A stretch of 64,000 nucleotides of DNA from Lophium mytilinum (GCA_010093605.1 MU004186.1:1716616-1780615); one strand, 5' to 3'; positions 1 to 12,653 are shown, counted from the stretch's first letter. The notes: generated from the letters alone by a model not told the origin. Numbers and translations: made by a program.

Positions 1-2
1 CC

Positions 3-335
3 CAGCGCGAGCCACCAGCGGGCGTTCAACAATGCAGGAACCCCTCGAAAGCCAGACCATCTGCTTCCACCACATCTGATGCTCAAATAACGGCTGCCAA
101 CCTCTCCACCCTCATGAGCCAGCTCGCACATGATTCCAGCGAACACAGGGTCGAAGATGCCAACGGCATACTGACCGCGGGGAGAGATCTTGGGTTCGGA
201 GAAGTTGCTGAAAGAATCGCAGGCGAACAAGAGAGCATTGAGGCTTCCAATGGGAAGCAACCGATGGAGAGATGGTTGGAGGGCCGTGATGAAAGGCTGG
301 TCGAGGCTAGCTATCGGAACAGCCCCACTTCTTGA
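3..335 (+). CDS. C-terminal end of an unidentified protein (partial)
   Basis: The frame is open from the left edge of the window to a TGA, giving about 110 residues with no stop. The composition is polar, with an acidic stretch (HRVEDANGILTAG) and Glu-rich helix-like segments. I recognise no domain. A reading frame open to the edge, followed by a convergent gene, fits the last exon of a gene lying mostly outside the window. It could also be chance; the first in-frame Met is at 114. Confidence 0.35.
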   Translation, partial: QREPPAGVQQCRNPSKARPSASTTSDAQITAANLSTLMSQLAHDSSEHRVEDANGILTAGRDLGFGEVAERIAGEQESIEASNGKQPMERWLEGRDERLVEASYRNSPTS

Positions 336-416
336 CGGATGAAGGCCCTGGTGAGAGGGTAGGTAGAGTGCTTGACGATTCTGTCCTTCAGACTATGACA
401 GGTGATCGCTGTTTCT

Positions 417-1738
417 TTACTTAATTTTGCGGCGCAGCAAGTCTACCATATCCCGTAGTCCTTTCAATCGTTCATCTCTTGATTCGCCGAGATACAAGGC
501 TGCCACAGGCCATGCGTGAATACCACCCTTTTCTTCACCAACGTGAACTTCTACGCCCGACTTCTTAAGCAGGGATATGAGAGCTCGTGTTTCGGGTGCA
601 AGGACCTCTTCGGAACCAAAGAGGAATGCCCATCCGTTGGTAGGAGTTGCTCTTGCCCACTTCTTCAAGTCTTTGCAGTGTCCAGGTGATACCATTGGGT
701 CGTCGATAAGCACCTTAGATCCACAGTACTGACGACCGTAAAGATCGAGGCTTTCCTTGTTCAAGTAGTCGCTAGTAGTGTTACGATTATTCTCCGAAAC
801 AAGAGTCACCCACGGCGATATCATCATGGCCAAACCAGGGAGACGAGACCGGTAGGTAGAATGATCGGCCATATACAGCAAGAGACTCAGTACGACTGTT
901 GCTCCAGCGGAGTCTCCCCCAACGCAAATCTTCAATGGGTCTCTTGCAATTGATAATACGTATTGGTAGCCAGCAAATGCCTGCTGAACCTGAGTGGGAT
1001 AGACGGCGTCTGGAACAAGAGTATATTCCAGAGTGAACAGAGAGGGGTTTTGATAGCCCGAATCTTTTAGAAGTGTCACCAACGCGAGTAGAAACTCCAT
1101 GTAGAAATAGCTGGATCCCATCGAGAATCCCCCTCCTAAATAAAGTCAGCACTGCCGTCTGCAGTACGGGGGGATACACACCATGACAGTAGTAGATGAC
1201 GATGTCAGGCTGTCTAGATTGGTCGTACGTAAGCCAGACACCACGGAAACCATCCTGAGCGTGTCAGCAAATATCGGATGCAATTCAGTCGCGCATTGCA
1301 CGTACTTTATTGACCTCGTGCCAGGTGATTGGCGACTGAAGATAGCCATGTCGGAGCATCCTAAAGCGAAGAAATGGTAAGGCAACGGCCTTCGAAAAGA
1401 AGACTCTACCCAGATACGCTGGCATAGAGGCAAAAGCATATCGCACGCATCTGACAACGAGGTCCTGAAATAACGTCGCCTGCTGCACGAACGGACTTCG
1501 ATTCTGAAACGACGTGAAAAACCTTTCCTTCACGAAATGGAGGGGTAATTTGATGGCTGCATTAACTGTTAGCATGGGGCTTTCCTATAGAGGGGAGGCT
1601 TTTCCAAATACCTAGAAATGGAAGTGCTCCAACAAGCCATCGTGCTGTTCGCCAGAGTCCGACGTGGATGAGCAGTTGCGGAGCCAAGAGAAGAAGAAAA
1701 ACCAAGCAATCAAGGTAGGAGATCTGAGTCAAAATCAT
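417..1738 (-). CDS. Alpha/beta hydrolase (HSL / fold-3 esterase type), membrane-anchored
   Basis: Exons 1738-1612, 1565-1306, 1254-1182 and 1135-417 give 392 aa; all introns are 46-51 bp, GT-AG. The N-terminus (MILTQISYLDCLVFLLLLAP) is a strong hydrophobic segment, so a signal anchor is likely. Splicing exon 3 to 4 creates the oxyanion-hole motif HGGGF. The nucleophile elbow is GDSAGA, the acidic residue probably lies near DDPMVSPG, and the catalytic His is in GGIHAWP near the C-terminus. This is the hormone-sensitive-lipase-like family that includes fungal steryl-acetyl hydrolases; it should cleave an ester, but the substrate cannot be told. The promoter is shared with the divergent RING gene. 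The gene looks intact. Confidence 0.88.
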
Positions 1739-2306
1739 TCTAACACTTTCGAGGGCTCTAAAGAGTGGTTACACAGGAAACAATGGAAATAAGGAAATGC
1801 AGCAAAGAAAAAGATAGATGGATGTTGATAGAAGTGTGGGAACTGCGCAGTCTTGGGCATGATGACGTCCGTGAGACTATACCTAAATTAGCCAGCACGG
1901 CTTAGTGAGATTTATTGGAATTTAAGGTAGCTGTGCTTGTGCCTGGCAAGAGATGTTCTCTTGCAATTGACGCCTACTAAACAGTTCGTCGATGTGAATG
2001 GGGCAGTTTGACGGTGAACCCTGAGGCAAGGGAACTTTACAGGTCACGTGCCTCGGGCGCCTTTCGTTCACTCCTCCAACGCCAGCTTAACAGAATTTCA
2101 CGCCGCCAACTCCCAACGACACGCCTCCTCCGACACCCGCAACCTCACCCCTTCCGCAGTCGCTGCATCCTCGCCTTCTTACCAGCTTCCCTTGGCTATG
2201 TCGTGAGCCCGCGACGGTCGACTCGGCTCTCTTGCGCTCTATTAGGCACAGGAGGCTCATCCTTCACCCACCCGCCAACGACAAAGTAGCTATCGCTCTT
2301 GTTACC
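1739..2306. other. Divergent intergenic region (568 bp)
   Basis: This lies between the start codons of the hydrolase (minus) and the RING protein (plus), so it should hold both promoters. A frame open at 2008-2289 upstream of the RING start has no recognisable content and is best read as 5' UTR. I see no further feature. Confidence 0.5.
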
Positions 2307-5300
2307 ATGGCCGCCTCAGACATCGCCAGGTAGGCTATCCTGCCATTGCCTCGCCCTGATTCTGTCTAACGTGTTCCTCGCAGCTCTTTCGCGCCAGGCG
2401 ACATACCCGTGAAGCTACGTTGCGCCATTGACAGCAAGCTGGTCGTCAACGCGTTCCGTCTCCCATGCTGCGATCAAAATATCTGCGGATCTTGTAAGTT
2501 CTCACTACAGCCTATCTTGCTTGCTTCCATTGCTAATTATTCCAGGTCAAAGCGCTCTGCCAGAATCGTGTCCCGTCTGCGCCCACAGTCCTCTTTCTGC
2601 TGACGCATGTCAACCGAGCAAAGGCCTCCGCCTGACGGTCTCCGCTTTCATAAAGAAGGAAGAGAAGAAGCGTGAGAAGGAGCGCGCAGCAAACAACACG
2701 CCCAAGCCTGCAGCCGTAGCTGATCCAGTGCCCTTGGCGACCGCGTCGTCCAGTGAGCAAGCGCCCGATAACTCGGATCAAGCTGTTCAGAGCGTTGAAA
2801 CCTCCTCAAGCCAGCAGGATAACTCCAATCTGAATGGAGCTTCAGCGGCGGAGGTAGGGATTGCCGGGTCAGAAGCTCCGGTTGATGATAATCAGGCACT
2901 AGAGCAGCAAACGCTCGAGGTACGTTTCTCCACGCATGGCACTTGTGAATTCTTACTCATGGCGCCTAGTCAACATCGCTGCCCCAACCTCTTGATGCTC
3001 GACGGGGTAGTACAGCACAAGCTCCGGTCTCAACCCAGAGTGTAGAGCGTACCTCTGCTGCTCCTGAGAGCCAATCCCAAGACGCGCAAAATGGTGTCCA
3101 GAGCGGTTCGAATACCGAGGGACAAGACCCATCCGCAATGTGGAACATGAACGGAGGCCAAGGTCAGATGTATCCTGGCGCCTTTGGAAACTTCAACAAC
3201 GGCATGGACTGGAGCGGCACCACCGGATTTAACCCCATGATGCAAATGCCAAATGGCATGAACAGCGGCGACTGGAACAATTATTCTTCAATGATGGGTA
3301 AGTTCTTCTTCCAACAATCACCAAGCGAATTGAAGCTAACGGTTGTTTAAGGCATGCCGGGCATGAACATGGGGCCCATGTCGCAAGGAATGTTCGGAGG
3401 ATTCGGAGGACAAGGCATGGGCATGAGTGGAATGGCGGGAATGAACATGGGCATGAACTATGGCGGTGGTTATGGGACAGGTTGGAACGGGCAACAGATG
3501 AGTGGCGGTGACTTTGGTGGCGCGAATGCAGGATATTATCCCGGTGGTGGATATAATCAATCATCGCAGGGAAATTTCCCACATCAGATGCACCAGCAAC
3601 AGTTCCCCAAGAATAATTTCCAGAACCAAAATCGTTTCCAGGGCCAGGGAGCGTATCCACAGAGGGGTGGTTTTGGTCGAGGTCATCAAGGCAATCTTGC
3701 CACTCAAAATCAGGGTCAGGCCTACGGCCAGAACCAGGTTCCCACCAGTCAGAATCATTCCGAACAAAAGCACGACGACACCACCGACAGACAGACTTCC
3801 TCAGGGCTACAAGATTCATCAATTCGAATGACTGTGGAGCAATCACAAGCTCCTCCAGATACTGAGGCAGACGGGGTAGAAGGTGCGCCAGAGAAGGCAT
3901 CTGATTCAGCGGAGAACCCTGGGCTTGACGCGTCCACCGGAAATAGTGATATCAAGGCAGAAGGTGAACAAAACGCTAACAGTATCAATGCATCAGGTTC
4001 GGAGCTTGAAACCAACGAAATTGTAGACGCGACCGCATTGACTAGGCCAGCAGAAGAGTTCGCCGAAGACACCTCCATGAATGCCAATATGGATACGCCT
4101 ACCCAACAATTCCAGCCTATTGCCACTGTCGATACGTCGGAACCGTTTTCGCAACCGTTTGACCATCAAAACATGAACATGAACATGAACATGGGGATGG
4201 GAATGGGCATGTCACATGATATGATGGGTCAAGTGTATCCCGGGCAGCCCCATCAAATGGGGATGATGGACCCATACTCGCACAGAGGCCGCGGGGGTGC
4301 ACGGGGCGGATTTGGACGCGGCGTAGGACATGACTTTCGCGGTGGTTTTGGCGGACGAGGTGTTCAAGGTGGGGGATTCATGGCTACGGGCGCTTTTGGT
4401 GGTAGTAATACAGCCGTTCTACCGCATAGCGGAGATGTGACGGTCTTGACTCCTGGAGAACCACGAGGCCTGGGTGTTGAAGGAGCCCCTACTGGTCCGA
4501 AGGCCATGCGTGAAGGGCGCCCCAATACGGGATTCGCAAGCCGTGGACGATTCTCTGGACCTCACGTATCAGGAGCTCCACACGTAACCCCCGATGTATC
4601 TGCGACGGGATCACAGACCCGACCCAGGAGGTAATATAGGCCAGCTTCTAACATTTACCATCCGACTAACTCGAGTAACAGCAAAACACCCATGCGGGAC
4701 GACTCGCTACGAGTCCGCTCCAAGTCGCGATCGAAGTCACCCGTGAGAGAAAAGCCAAAATCCAGGTCTCCCTCCCGATCGAGGGAAAATCGACGACATC
4801 GGGACCGCTCCCTGACGCCTACTACCGAAGATGGATCACGTGAAAAATATCGGGAGTACGATAACCGTCGCTCTTCCCGAAAGTACAACGACGATGAACG
4901 GGAAGACTTCCCGGAAGAGTTTTATCGAGAAGAGTTAAAGGAGAAGAGCAAGGAAGACCCATCTCGAGGCACTTCAGTTGAGTCGCGATACCGCAGCCGA
5001 CGTGATCGAGAAAAACACCGCTCATCACGATCTCACCGGGATCGAAGTCGCGAACACCGACGCCACAGGCACAGATCTCGATCAAGGAGTCCCGTGGTTG
5101 ACGAAGTACTCGAAGGGGATGAGAATGGCAACGACCTCCCAAGCGAATCCAGCAGCCGACGTAAAGGGCGCAGTGAAAAGTACAGGGACCGAGAACGAGA
5201 CCGTGAACGGGAGCGAGAAAGGGATAGGGACCGTGAGACCGAACACGACAGAGATAGGGATCGAGGGAAAGACAGGCGTAGGGACCGAGAACGAGAGCGC

Positions 5301-6113
5301 AAGCACTCACGACGGGACCGCTCTAAATCCCCGCGAAACGCTTCGGACGAGGAACGTCACCATCGGTCATCAAAACCAAGCCACAAAGAGCGTGAACGGG
5401 ATCGTGAATATACGCGTGGTCATTCACAATCCAGAGACCATTCTCCCCCTATCACCGCTCCCACCGGACCATCCAAAGCCCCCGCCGCGGAAACAGAGTT
5501 CAAGATCCAAGGGCGCTCCAGAGGCCGCGGCTCGTCGACCGTCGCGCCCATCGCAACAAACATGCCGCCGCCTACGCAGCCCAAATCTTCTCAGGCCGTC
5601 TTCCAGCCCCCCAAGGGCCCCGCTGCTGAACGCTCCAACGACCGTGACCGCGACCGCGATCGTGGCTCTCGACGCCGTCCCTCATCCTCCGTCCCTTCAA
5701 CGCCCATCACGCCCACGACGCCAACTACTCCTGCAGTCGACCCTCACACTCTCGAGCGTGAGGCCCGCAACCGCGAGCGCATGCTGAAAGAGGCGCAGCG
5801 CCGTGCTTCGCTGCAGAACCCCAAGTCTTCTTTCTCGTCCGCAGAGAAGAAACGCTCTAGAGACGCTGTTGAGGATGAGGACGACAAGCCGTTCACTCCG
5901 CCGACAGGCCCGAGCTCGCAGCGGCGGAAGCGCCGGCGCGAGAGCGACACTGGCGGCAGCTCGAAACTGGAGGATCGAGTCGGCGGGAAGGGGAAGAAGG
6001 GCAGGGAAGGAAGGCGGATGAGTTACAAGTACGAAGACGAGGAGAATGATGAGGCGAGGGCGAGGCGGCTTGAAAAGATGGAGCGGGAGAGGGAGGAGAG
6101 TCGGTGGAATTGA
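2307..6113 (+). CDS. RING-finger protein with Met/Gly-rich centre and RS-rich tail (RBBP6/Mpe1-like RING)
   Basis: Exons 2307-2329, 2384-2493, 2546-2919, 2970-3297, 3352-4630 and 4682-6113 give 1181 aa. Residues 14-56 form an RBBP6/Mpe1-type C4C4 RING: C21-x2-D24, then PCCDQNICGSC (36-45) and CPVC (53-56). The second ligand is Asp rather than Cys. A basic KKEEKKREKE helix and acidic Ser/Gln linkers follow, then a long Met/Gly/Asn-rich region (MNMNMNMGMGMGM near 4170-4210) with RGG-type repeats (GRGGARGGFGRG). From about residue 705 the protein is an SR/RE/RD-dipeptide domain with basic nuclear signals. Such tails suggest a nuclear RNA-processing role, possibly as an E3 ligase; that is inference. 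The DWNN ubiquitin-like domain and CCHC knuckle of canonical Mpe1 are absent. Confidence 0.85.
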
Positions 6114-6551
6114 GGGATCCGCAGAGTGTGTATAAATCCATGCACTCTGTTGCAACTCCCCTGATGCAATTGTCGGTCTCGGATTTCTCATTGGCGTGGG
6201 TTGCTTTGCCTCTTGGCTTAGTAGGAGGCTCTGTCAAGCACGTTGGCCTCACGAGCTCATCTCCACTTTGCGTTGTAGGGCTGCTTCTAGGGCGAGGTCC
6301 TGGGCATTGGTGGTTCTGGCGTCTGGGTCCATGGAAAATGCCATAAGGTACATAACATACAATCAAGACAGATGATCTTCATAGCTTTGGTATGGTCTTT
6401 GCGTGATGTGTGCGAATGTGGAAATGTATCATAGAATAAGGACTGGCCTAGCTTGGTGAGATTTCACGCGAACTAACGTTGCACCTGGGAGCGGCAGCTT
6501 TGGGAAACGTTTGCAACAAGAATACGAATCAACTAATTTACAATCACTAGC
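6114..6551. other. Convergent 3' intergenic region
   Basis: This lies between the stop codons of the RING gene and the CLC gene. Short frames here have no domain content. It presumably holds both polyadenylation regions. Confidence 0.5.
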
Positions 6552-9496
6552 TTAGCCCAGTCCTTCTCGACCACCATCACTCCCTTCTCCATCTGCCTCA
6601 TCTCCGAGCAAGCCCCTCTCCTCAGCGCTACCTTCTTGCCTCAGAACACCTTGCCCGGCCCCGGTCTCGCCTTTCTCATCCGCCCCATTCAGGATGAACC
6701 ATACATCCTTCTTCGTCAATAGGCCTTTTAGCGTGCCCCGATCAACAAAGAGAACGTAGCGAAGTCCTAACTTCTGAAACATGCTAACAGTGAGTTGAAA
6801 GCTCGCCTTCGCATTGAGAGTGATTGGTGTATGGTCCATCCACGGTCTGAGATCGAGGCTTGTCGTAGGATCCGAAAGCGGTTGGTGGGAAAAATACGCT
6901 TCAGTGTCGGCTGTGAGGTTTCGAGAATCTGACAAAGCGGTAGAAAGAGCGAACGAAAGCTCGGCACGAGATATATAACCTAGGAGAATAGCATCCCGAG
7001 GGTTGTCGATGACGGGGAAGCCACGGAAGGCGTGAGCGCTCAAAAGATTTCGGAGGCTTTGGATGGTGTGGCCAGTGGCTGTGATGACCATCAAATCCTC
7101 GATTCGTGTCATGACCTGAGATGCGGGTACATCGGGGATGGACGAGCTGTTGTCGTCCCGATTGTCCAAGAAGGGATAGCCGTTGAGGTGAATCCATGAT
7201 TCGTATATCCCTCTTGGGGATATCGCGTCGCCGACCCATTTGCTTATCATAACCGCAATCATAATGGGGAGGACGTAGGTGAGAGCGCCTGTGAGCTCGA
7301 ACATGATGACTACGATAGACACAGTCATGCGAGTTGCGCCGCCAAGCGCGGACGCAGCACCGATGATAGCGTAAGTGCCGGCCGTAACGCAAGGGACGTC
7401 AGGCTCGCACGATGCGAACGCGATGAAGTTGGGATGATTTGCTTGCCAGACTTCGACAATGAGACCAATGGCTCGTCCGTAAAGAGCTCCGATAGCCATC
7501 GATGGAAGAATGATACCCGCAGGTATTTGAAGGCCAAATGTGATGCTTGCCAACACAAATCCTAGCAGGGCAGAGATAAGAAGAAGCGCGACGACGCCAG
7601 TATTTGCTTTCCCACTTTTGCAAAGACCCAACGTGTCGTCTGTCAGATCCACGCATTCGGCGAACAAAAAGTAGACCAGCTCAGAAGCTTGTGCGCGCAT
7701 GAACTTGATCGGAAAATTTATGAGTGCTGTAATCAAGGTGACAACTGCCACTTCTACGATCGGACCTTTGAAGATCGGATTCGTCTTTCGCCATTCGGCA
7801 ATCCGCATGTTGAGCTTGATGAACAAGCCGCCATAGAGTCCTCCGAGGATGCCTAAGAGGGCAAAAGGTATCATTTCAAACCCGTGCCATCCAGAGTGGT
7901 ACGTGACTTGGTACAAGACTAGCTTGCCAGATCTGAATGGATTGAAGGCCTGAAGAGTGACAGCCGCCACCATGGCGCAAACGAAGCTTTGCCACATGGT
8001 TTTATCTGGAAAATAATATGACAGTTGCTATTTAAAGTTAGCAGTGTCAAGATCAAAGTCAAAAATGATTGCATACCTCGAGACTGAATAAAACACCACC
8101 GATAGGAGAACCAAACGCCACTGATATACCTGCCGCAGCCGCGGCGGATAAGATTTCTCGCTTTCGTGCTAGGGAGATCATCAGCTAGATCCTGGATATG
8201 GACGGAGAAGCACGTACCCTCATTACTATTGACGTTGCTGAATAACTTCATAAAAAGATTTGCACAGCAGCAAGCAACATGGACGAGGGGGCCCTCTTTG
8301 CCTAACCACAGACCAGATGCAACCGCAAGACACTGCACATTTTGTCAATAAACAATCCTACAATAAGAGCAACACTACTTACCAGACCTAGCGATTTGAC
8401 AATCAAAGTCCATGTTCCCAAGAAACGCCTGATGACGAAGCCTCCCAAAACGGTCTTTATTTCGGGTATACCGCTATGCTTTGAGTAGACAGCAAAATTC
8501 AAAACCAGTACACTAGCACAAACAGCAAAAAGAACCTAGTTCGATCAGATTCGCTCATGAAAGTACTGGGTCAATAAACATACCGAAAATATCACAAAGA
8601 AAATGTACTCGACGATCCAACTTCCGCCAATCGAGTGTACACCAAGAGCACTGCTCCAACTATGCCAATCTTGACATTGTGAAAACTCTGGAGGTCTGTT
8701 AGTTTGTATTACGCACCTCACTCTCCTAACTCACCATTATATCCCCAACAGCAGAACCCTTTGTTCAGATAAAACTTCCCGTCCCCATTGACATTGCTGC
8801 AATAACCTGTCTTCAAATCACCTAACCAATCACTAGCCACATCGATGAAAGCAGCTATAGCCCCACTTGCTATCCCAGCGGCTATGAGTATAAGCCATAT
8901 CTGACTAGCGTCTGCTAGCTGACGGATGTATCCAAGTATACCGGGAGAGTTCGAGTATAAAAAGCGCAGTCGTTGTCGTTCCTTGGCATACTCAAATATC
9001 CAGTCGATGGCTGTGAGATCGTCGTACCCAACGCGGCGGCCAGGGCCCTCGACATACCAGTCTAATCCTGTGGCATCTTTTGTATCCTGGATCTGCCCGC
9101 CAGCATCCCCGGGGCCATCTAAGTAGTTCAATATGCGCTCGGTGGACTCATTGCGGGTATCGATGTCTCTTAAGCGTGACACTGGAGTCCTTGGTAATGG
9201 TGAATTTTGCCGACTATTGCCTGAGAGTGGAGAGGAGAGGAATCGCGGTATGGAGAAGGGAGAGCTTGCGGTTGCTTTCTGCTTGCGCTTGAAGGATAAT
9301 CTACATTGAAAAGCATTAGCTCAGCAACACGGTAGAGATACCGCAAGATGGACCTCTCTGGAAGCGAATGCTCTAGTGGATCGGAAGAAAGCAGGGTCTC
9401 TTCGTTATCGCTGATGTCGTCCTCGATGGTAGGCTGCCTGCTGGAGGAGGGTGCGGCCCGCCCTTGGTTGGAATGGTTCGATGACGAGCTGGACAT
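6552..9496 (-). CDS. CLC-family chloride channel/transporter with two CBS domains
   Basis: Exons 9496-9342, 9300-8735, 8687-8584, 8535-8383, 8332-8218, 8168-8077 and 8027-6552 give 886 aa. The cytosolic N-terminus is followed by the fungal CLC block [20 protein letters not shown] signature motifs are present: HSGIPEIK (Cl- site), GKEGPLVH with gating glutamate E339, [16 protein letters not shown], and [21 protein letters not shown]. Two CBS domains occupy roughly residues 695-755 and 800-850. The family relation is to CLC-3/4/5 and yeast Gef1, which act in Golgi, endosomal and vacuolar membranes. The residue at the proton-glutamate position is Gln396 (see findings). The Ser/Pro-rich N-terminus may be phosphorylated. 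Divergent from the D-amino-acid oxidase. Confidence 0.95.
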
Positions 9497-10174
9497 CCCC
9501 TCGGTTTATGCGCGACGGCTTGTATAGTATCATTCTTCTAGGCAAACATGGTCCAGTGTAGCTCCGAGAGCTTCGTCAGATGTTGATATTGAGGCTGTGA
9601 ATACGATAGGTACGGTTGGCTGCATAGGTACTCAGCGCATGAAACAAATTGCCAAGACATGACTAAGTCGACCTCGAGGTACTCCTTCGCCTTTGCAGTA
9701 TTGATCTCCTTCAACCTCCATTTTCAACGTGGTCGAATCCTGAAGTAGTGTTTCCCTCCTCGTTTCGAAGTTGGCCCTGGCAAAATGAAATTCTCTTACC
9801 GATAGTCCCACTACATGGTCAATAAGGCTCAAAACACAAAGGACTATGTTCCTTGAATGTTGCATCAGCGAATGCCGGATATCAGCGGTAGCGGTCCTTA
9901 CATCACGAACTGCGTATTTCTCGTCACAGACTTGAGCCGAGAGTCGTCCTCTAGAAGACGTATATCTACTCGCCGTAAAAAAGCGACGCCTTGCTACCTA
10001 TCTCAAAACCGTCTCAGAATCTTCTCCGGGCGATGGCCTGAGTGACCGTAGATATCCGAGTATCCCAGCTTACGTACTGCAAGATGTAATACATAAATAT
10101 GCAAAGTGATCGATGACTCCTCTCTCCTCATCCCAATCATATCTTTGTCCTCTTTCTTCAAAGTACTTCTCAGC
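9497..10174. other. Divergent intergenic region (678 bp)
   Basis: Promoter region between the CLC and D-amino-acid oxidase starts. Short frames on both strands (near 9632-9865 and 9857-10045) look like chance. No TATA box or operator could be assigned. Confidence 0.45.
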
Positions 10175-11489
10175 ATGTCTCATATCGTAGTGATCGGGTA
10201 CGTTTCTCAAGATCTCAGTAAATGCCACCTCCAATTCTAAACTCTGATTCTTCTCCAGCGCGGGCGTGATAGGCCTTCAGACGGCAGTATCTCTGCTGGA
10301 AGCCGGGTACAAGGTCACGATCATAGCAAAGCACTTTCCTGGAGAAGGGACAATTGAATACACCTCGCCTTGGGCAGGAGCCCAATGGAGAACCCACGCA
10401 ACGGCAGACCAGAAAGACGAATGTGAATGGGACATTGCAAGCTACAAGCAGTGGGCAGACGTAGTTCAAAGCGATCCAGAGAGGGCTAAAGAGATGGGTA
10501 TTGAGGTAGGATTTCCAGCTTCTATCTGAACGTGCTCCTTGGGTCTATATACCATAAACTGACCATTCTTCCTTACCAGGCTTACCCCTCCTACTTCTAC
10601 TGGTAAGACCCCCATCACAACGCACCCCAGCACTCACAACCACCCACTCACATACTCCAGGGCAACTGAGACCCCCGAATCCATATCCCCCTCTCAAATC
10701 TGGTTCGGTCCCCACATCCTCAACTTCTCCGTCCTCCCACCCACCTCCCTTCCCCCAAACACTTACGCCGGGATCCGCTACACCTCGATCGCCATCAACG
10801 CCCCCAAGTACATCTCCTACCTCCTCCACCGCGCCACCTCCCTCGGCGCAACCCTCATCCACAGCACCCTCCCAACCCCGACCCTCGCCGCCGCTCTCAC
10901 AGCCGCAGAAGCCCTCCTATCCCAACACTCCCCCGACGCCCCTCCCATATCGGCCTTCGTCAACTGCACCGGCCTCGGCGCCCGCACCCTCGTGCCCGAC
11001 GCGCTCGTACATCCGATCCGAGGCCAGACTCTCCTCGCCAAGATCACCGGCGTCGACTCCCCGGCTCAGAAATCCGAGATTCTTGAGTTCGATCCCAGTC
11101 TCTCTGTGCCGGCGATCCACACCCGCGAGGATGCCACCACGCCGAGCGTGACCTACATCATCCCGCGCCCAGGCACGGACACATGGGTGCTCGGCGGGAC
11201 GAAGGAGGTGGGGAATTGGAGCGCGGAGGCGGATGCTGGGACGACGGAGGGGATCTTGAGCAGGTGTCGGGAGCTGTGGCCTGCGCTACAGGCGCCCGGG
11301 GTGGAGATCGATGTGCTAGCGACACAGGTGGGATTACGGCCGGGGAGGACTGGGGGCGCGAGGGTGGAGGTGGAGGAGGTGGAGGGGAGGGTGGTGGTGC
11401 ATGAGTACGGGCATGCCGGGGCTGGGTTTCAGAACTCGGTTGGGAGTCCCGCGAAGGTTTTGGGGTTGTTGAGGGGGAGGGGGATCTGA
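10175..11489 (+). CDS. D-amino-acid oxidase (FAD-dependent, DAO family)
   Basis: Exons 10175-10197, 10259-10505, 10580-10602 and 10661-11489 give 373 aa, normal for DAO. The N-terminus VVIGAGVIGLQTAVSLLEAG is the Rossmann FAD-binding motif, completed by splicing exon 1 to 2. Further family motifs are SPWAGAQWRTHA, FVNCTGLGARTLV, HPIRGQTLL and the C-terminal YGHAGAGFQNSVG loop. The enzyme oxidises D-amino acids to keto acids, ammonia and hydrogen peroxide; D-aspartate oxidase belongs to the same family and cannot be excluded. The C-terminus (RGRGI) is not a PTS1 signal, although many relatives are peroxisomal. Two exons are only 23 nt long. Confidence 0.93.
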
Positions 11490-12653
11490 GAGTGTTAGTC
11501 TAAGGCTCAGGAGGCATTGTTGCGGTTGAGTGCTAGATAGCGTCGTCTGAGGATGTTAAAGAAATCTACGATAGTAATGGCAAGAGTGTGTAGATGTGGA
11601 TCCTGAGTAGCGGTGTACCGAGTTGAGGGCGGTGAACCATCTCTTATCGTACATTAATTGGTGGCGGGTATCTGCAGACCGGTGAAAGAAGTTGATAAAA
11701 TCAAGTTGAATTTGTAATATGAGACCGCTTCCAGAGTTTCAGGTGGGTCGCCCAACATTCAAGGAATAAGCATGGGAAGAGAAATGGAGGACTAAATCAG
11801 CAAATGAGAGCAAACAACGAGCACTTTTCCTGAATTTCGTGGTCAATCGTGGCGAATAGCATGAGATTCGTGGAACCACTGCTGCCTAGCCACGCGATAT
11901 TACCTTTTCTTGCCTCACCAAAGCGGAGTGGTACTGTCCACCATGCGGTCCGAGAGAACAGGGCGAACCGCATATCAAGCGTAGCGTTGAGGTTGCACTT
12001 ACCAAATTCGCACGGGTAGTGCCGGGTAGTGAGGTAGTGAGGGGGCGAGGGGGCTGGCAAGGCAGACACGTCGGCCAGGACAAGGCTGAAGCGTTGGGCT
12101 CAACGCCATATACGAGGGGCTGGGAGCTGCACTGGTCGAGTGGCATTCAGCAAGCTGTCCAAATCATATAATAGAAAGATCCCGAATCCGCTTTTTTGAA
12201 ATTGAACTAGATGCGATTTGTGTTCTAGGCGGTTTTTGCATTCTGATGCCTGTCCATCCAACCCTTGTCCAGTCTGGGTATCCATACGCCAATAGTCATA
12301 AGTTTAATACAGCAGAGAAGGAATGGAATGAAACGAGTCGAAGCGGCTTCCGTACTCCGGCTATGCGGTCATGATGTCGTGGCGTCGTGGAGTCGTGAAT
12401 TAGGTGAGAAGGGGTCCGAGATCCGAAGAAATGCGCAAAGTCCTAGGAAATAAACGTCGAATCCGAAATGGGAATCCAAATCCTATCCAATCCATCAAGC
12501 AGTCTATATTTCGTCGAGTGTTGGGCATGCGCCTGCATATGCCGTCTCATTATCGAGTCTCATTTTCTGCTCCACGTGAGGAGCCATGCACGCGATGGCA
12601 TCAATGGTACCAATAGAGTACACCGAACGAACCACTTCGACCATTTAATCAGC
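11490..12653. other. Gene-free convergent region (1.16 kb)
   Basis: Between the D-amino-acid oxidase stop and the stop of the zinc-finger gene. Only short overlapping frames on both strands. There is a small G/T-rich imperfect repeat around 12020-12050 (gtagtg units). Nothing else was recognised. Confidence 0.4.

Noticed and set aside
4822-5310. Long minus-strand and second plus-strand frames inside the RS-rich exon
   Set aside because: Arg/Ser-dipeptide coding keeps alternative frames open; only the spliced plus frame connects to the rest of the gene.
6104-6346. 80-codon plus frame after the RING gene
   Set aside because: It starts within the last codons of the RING gene and has no motif; it is 3' UTR.
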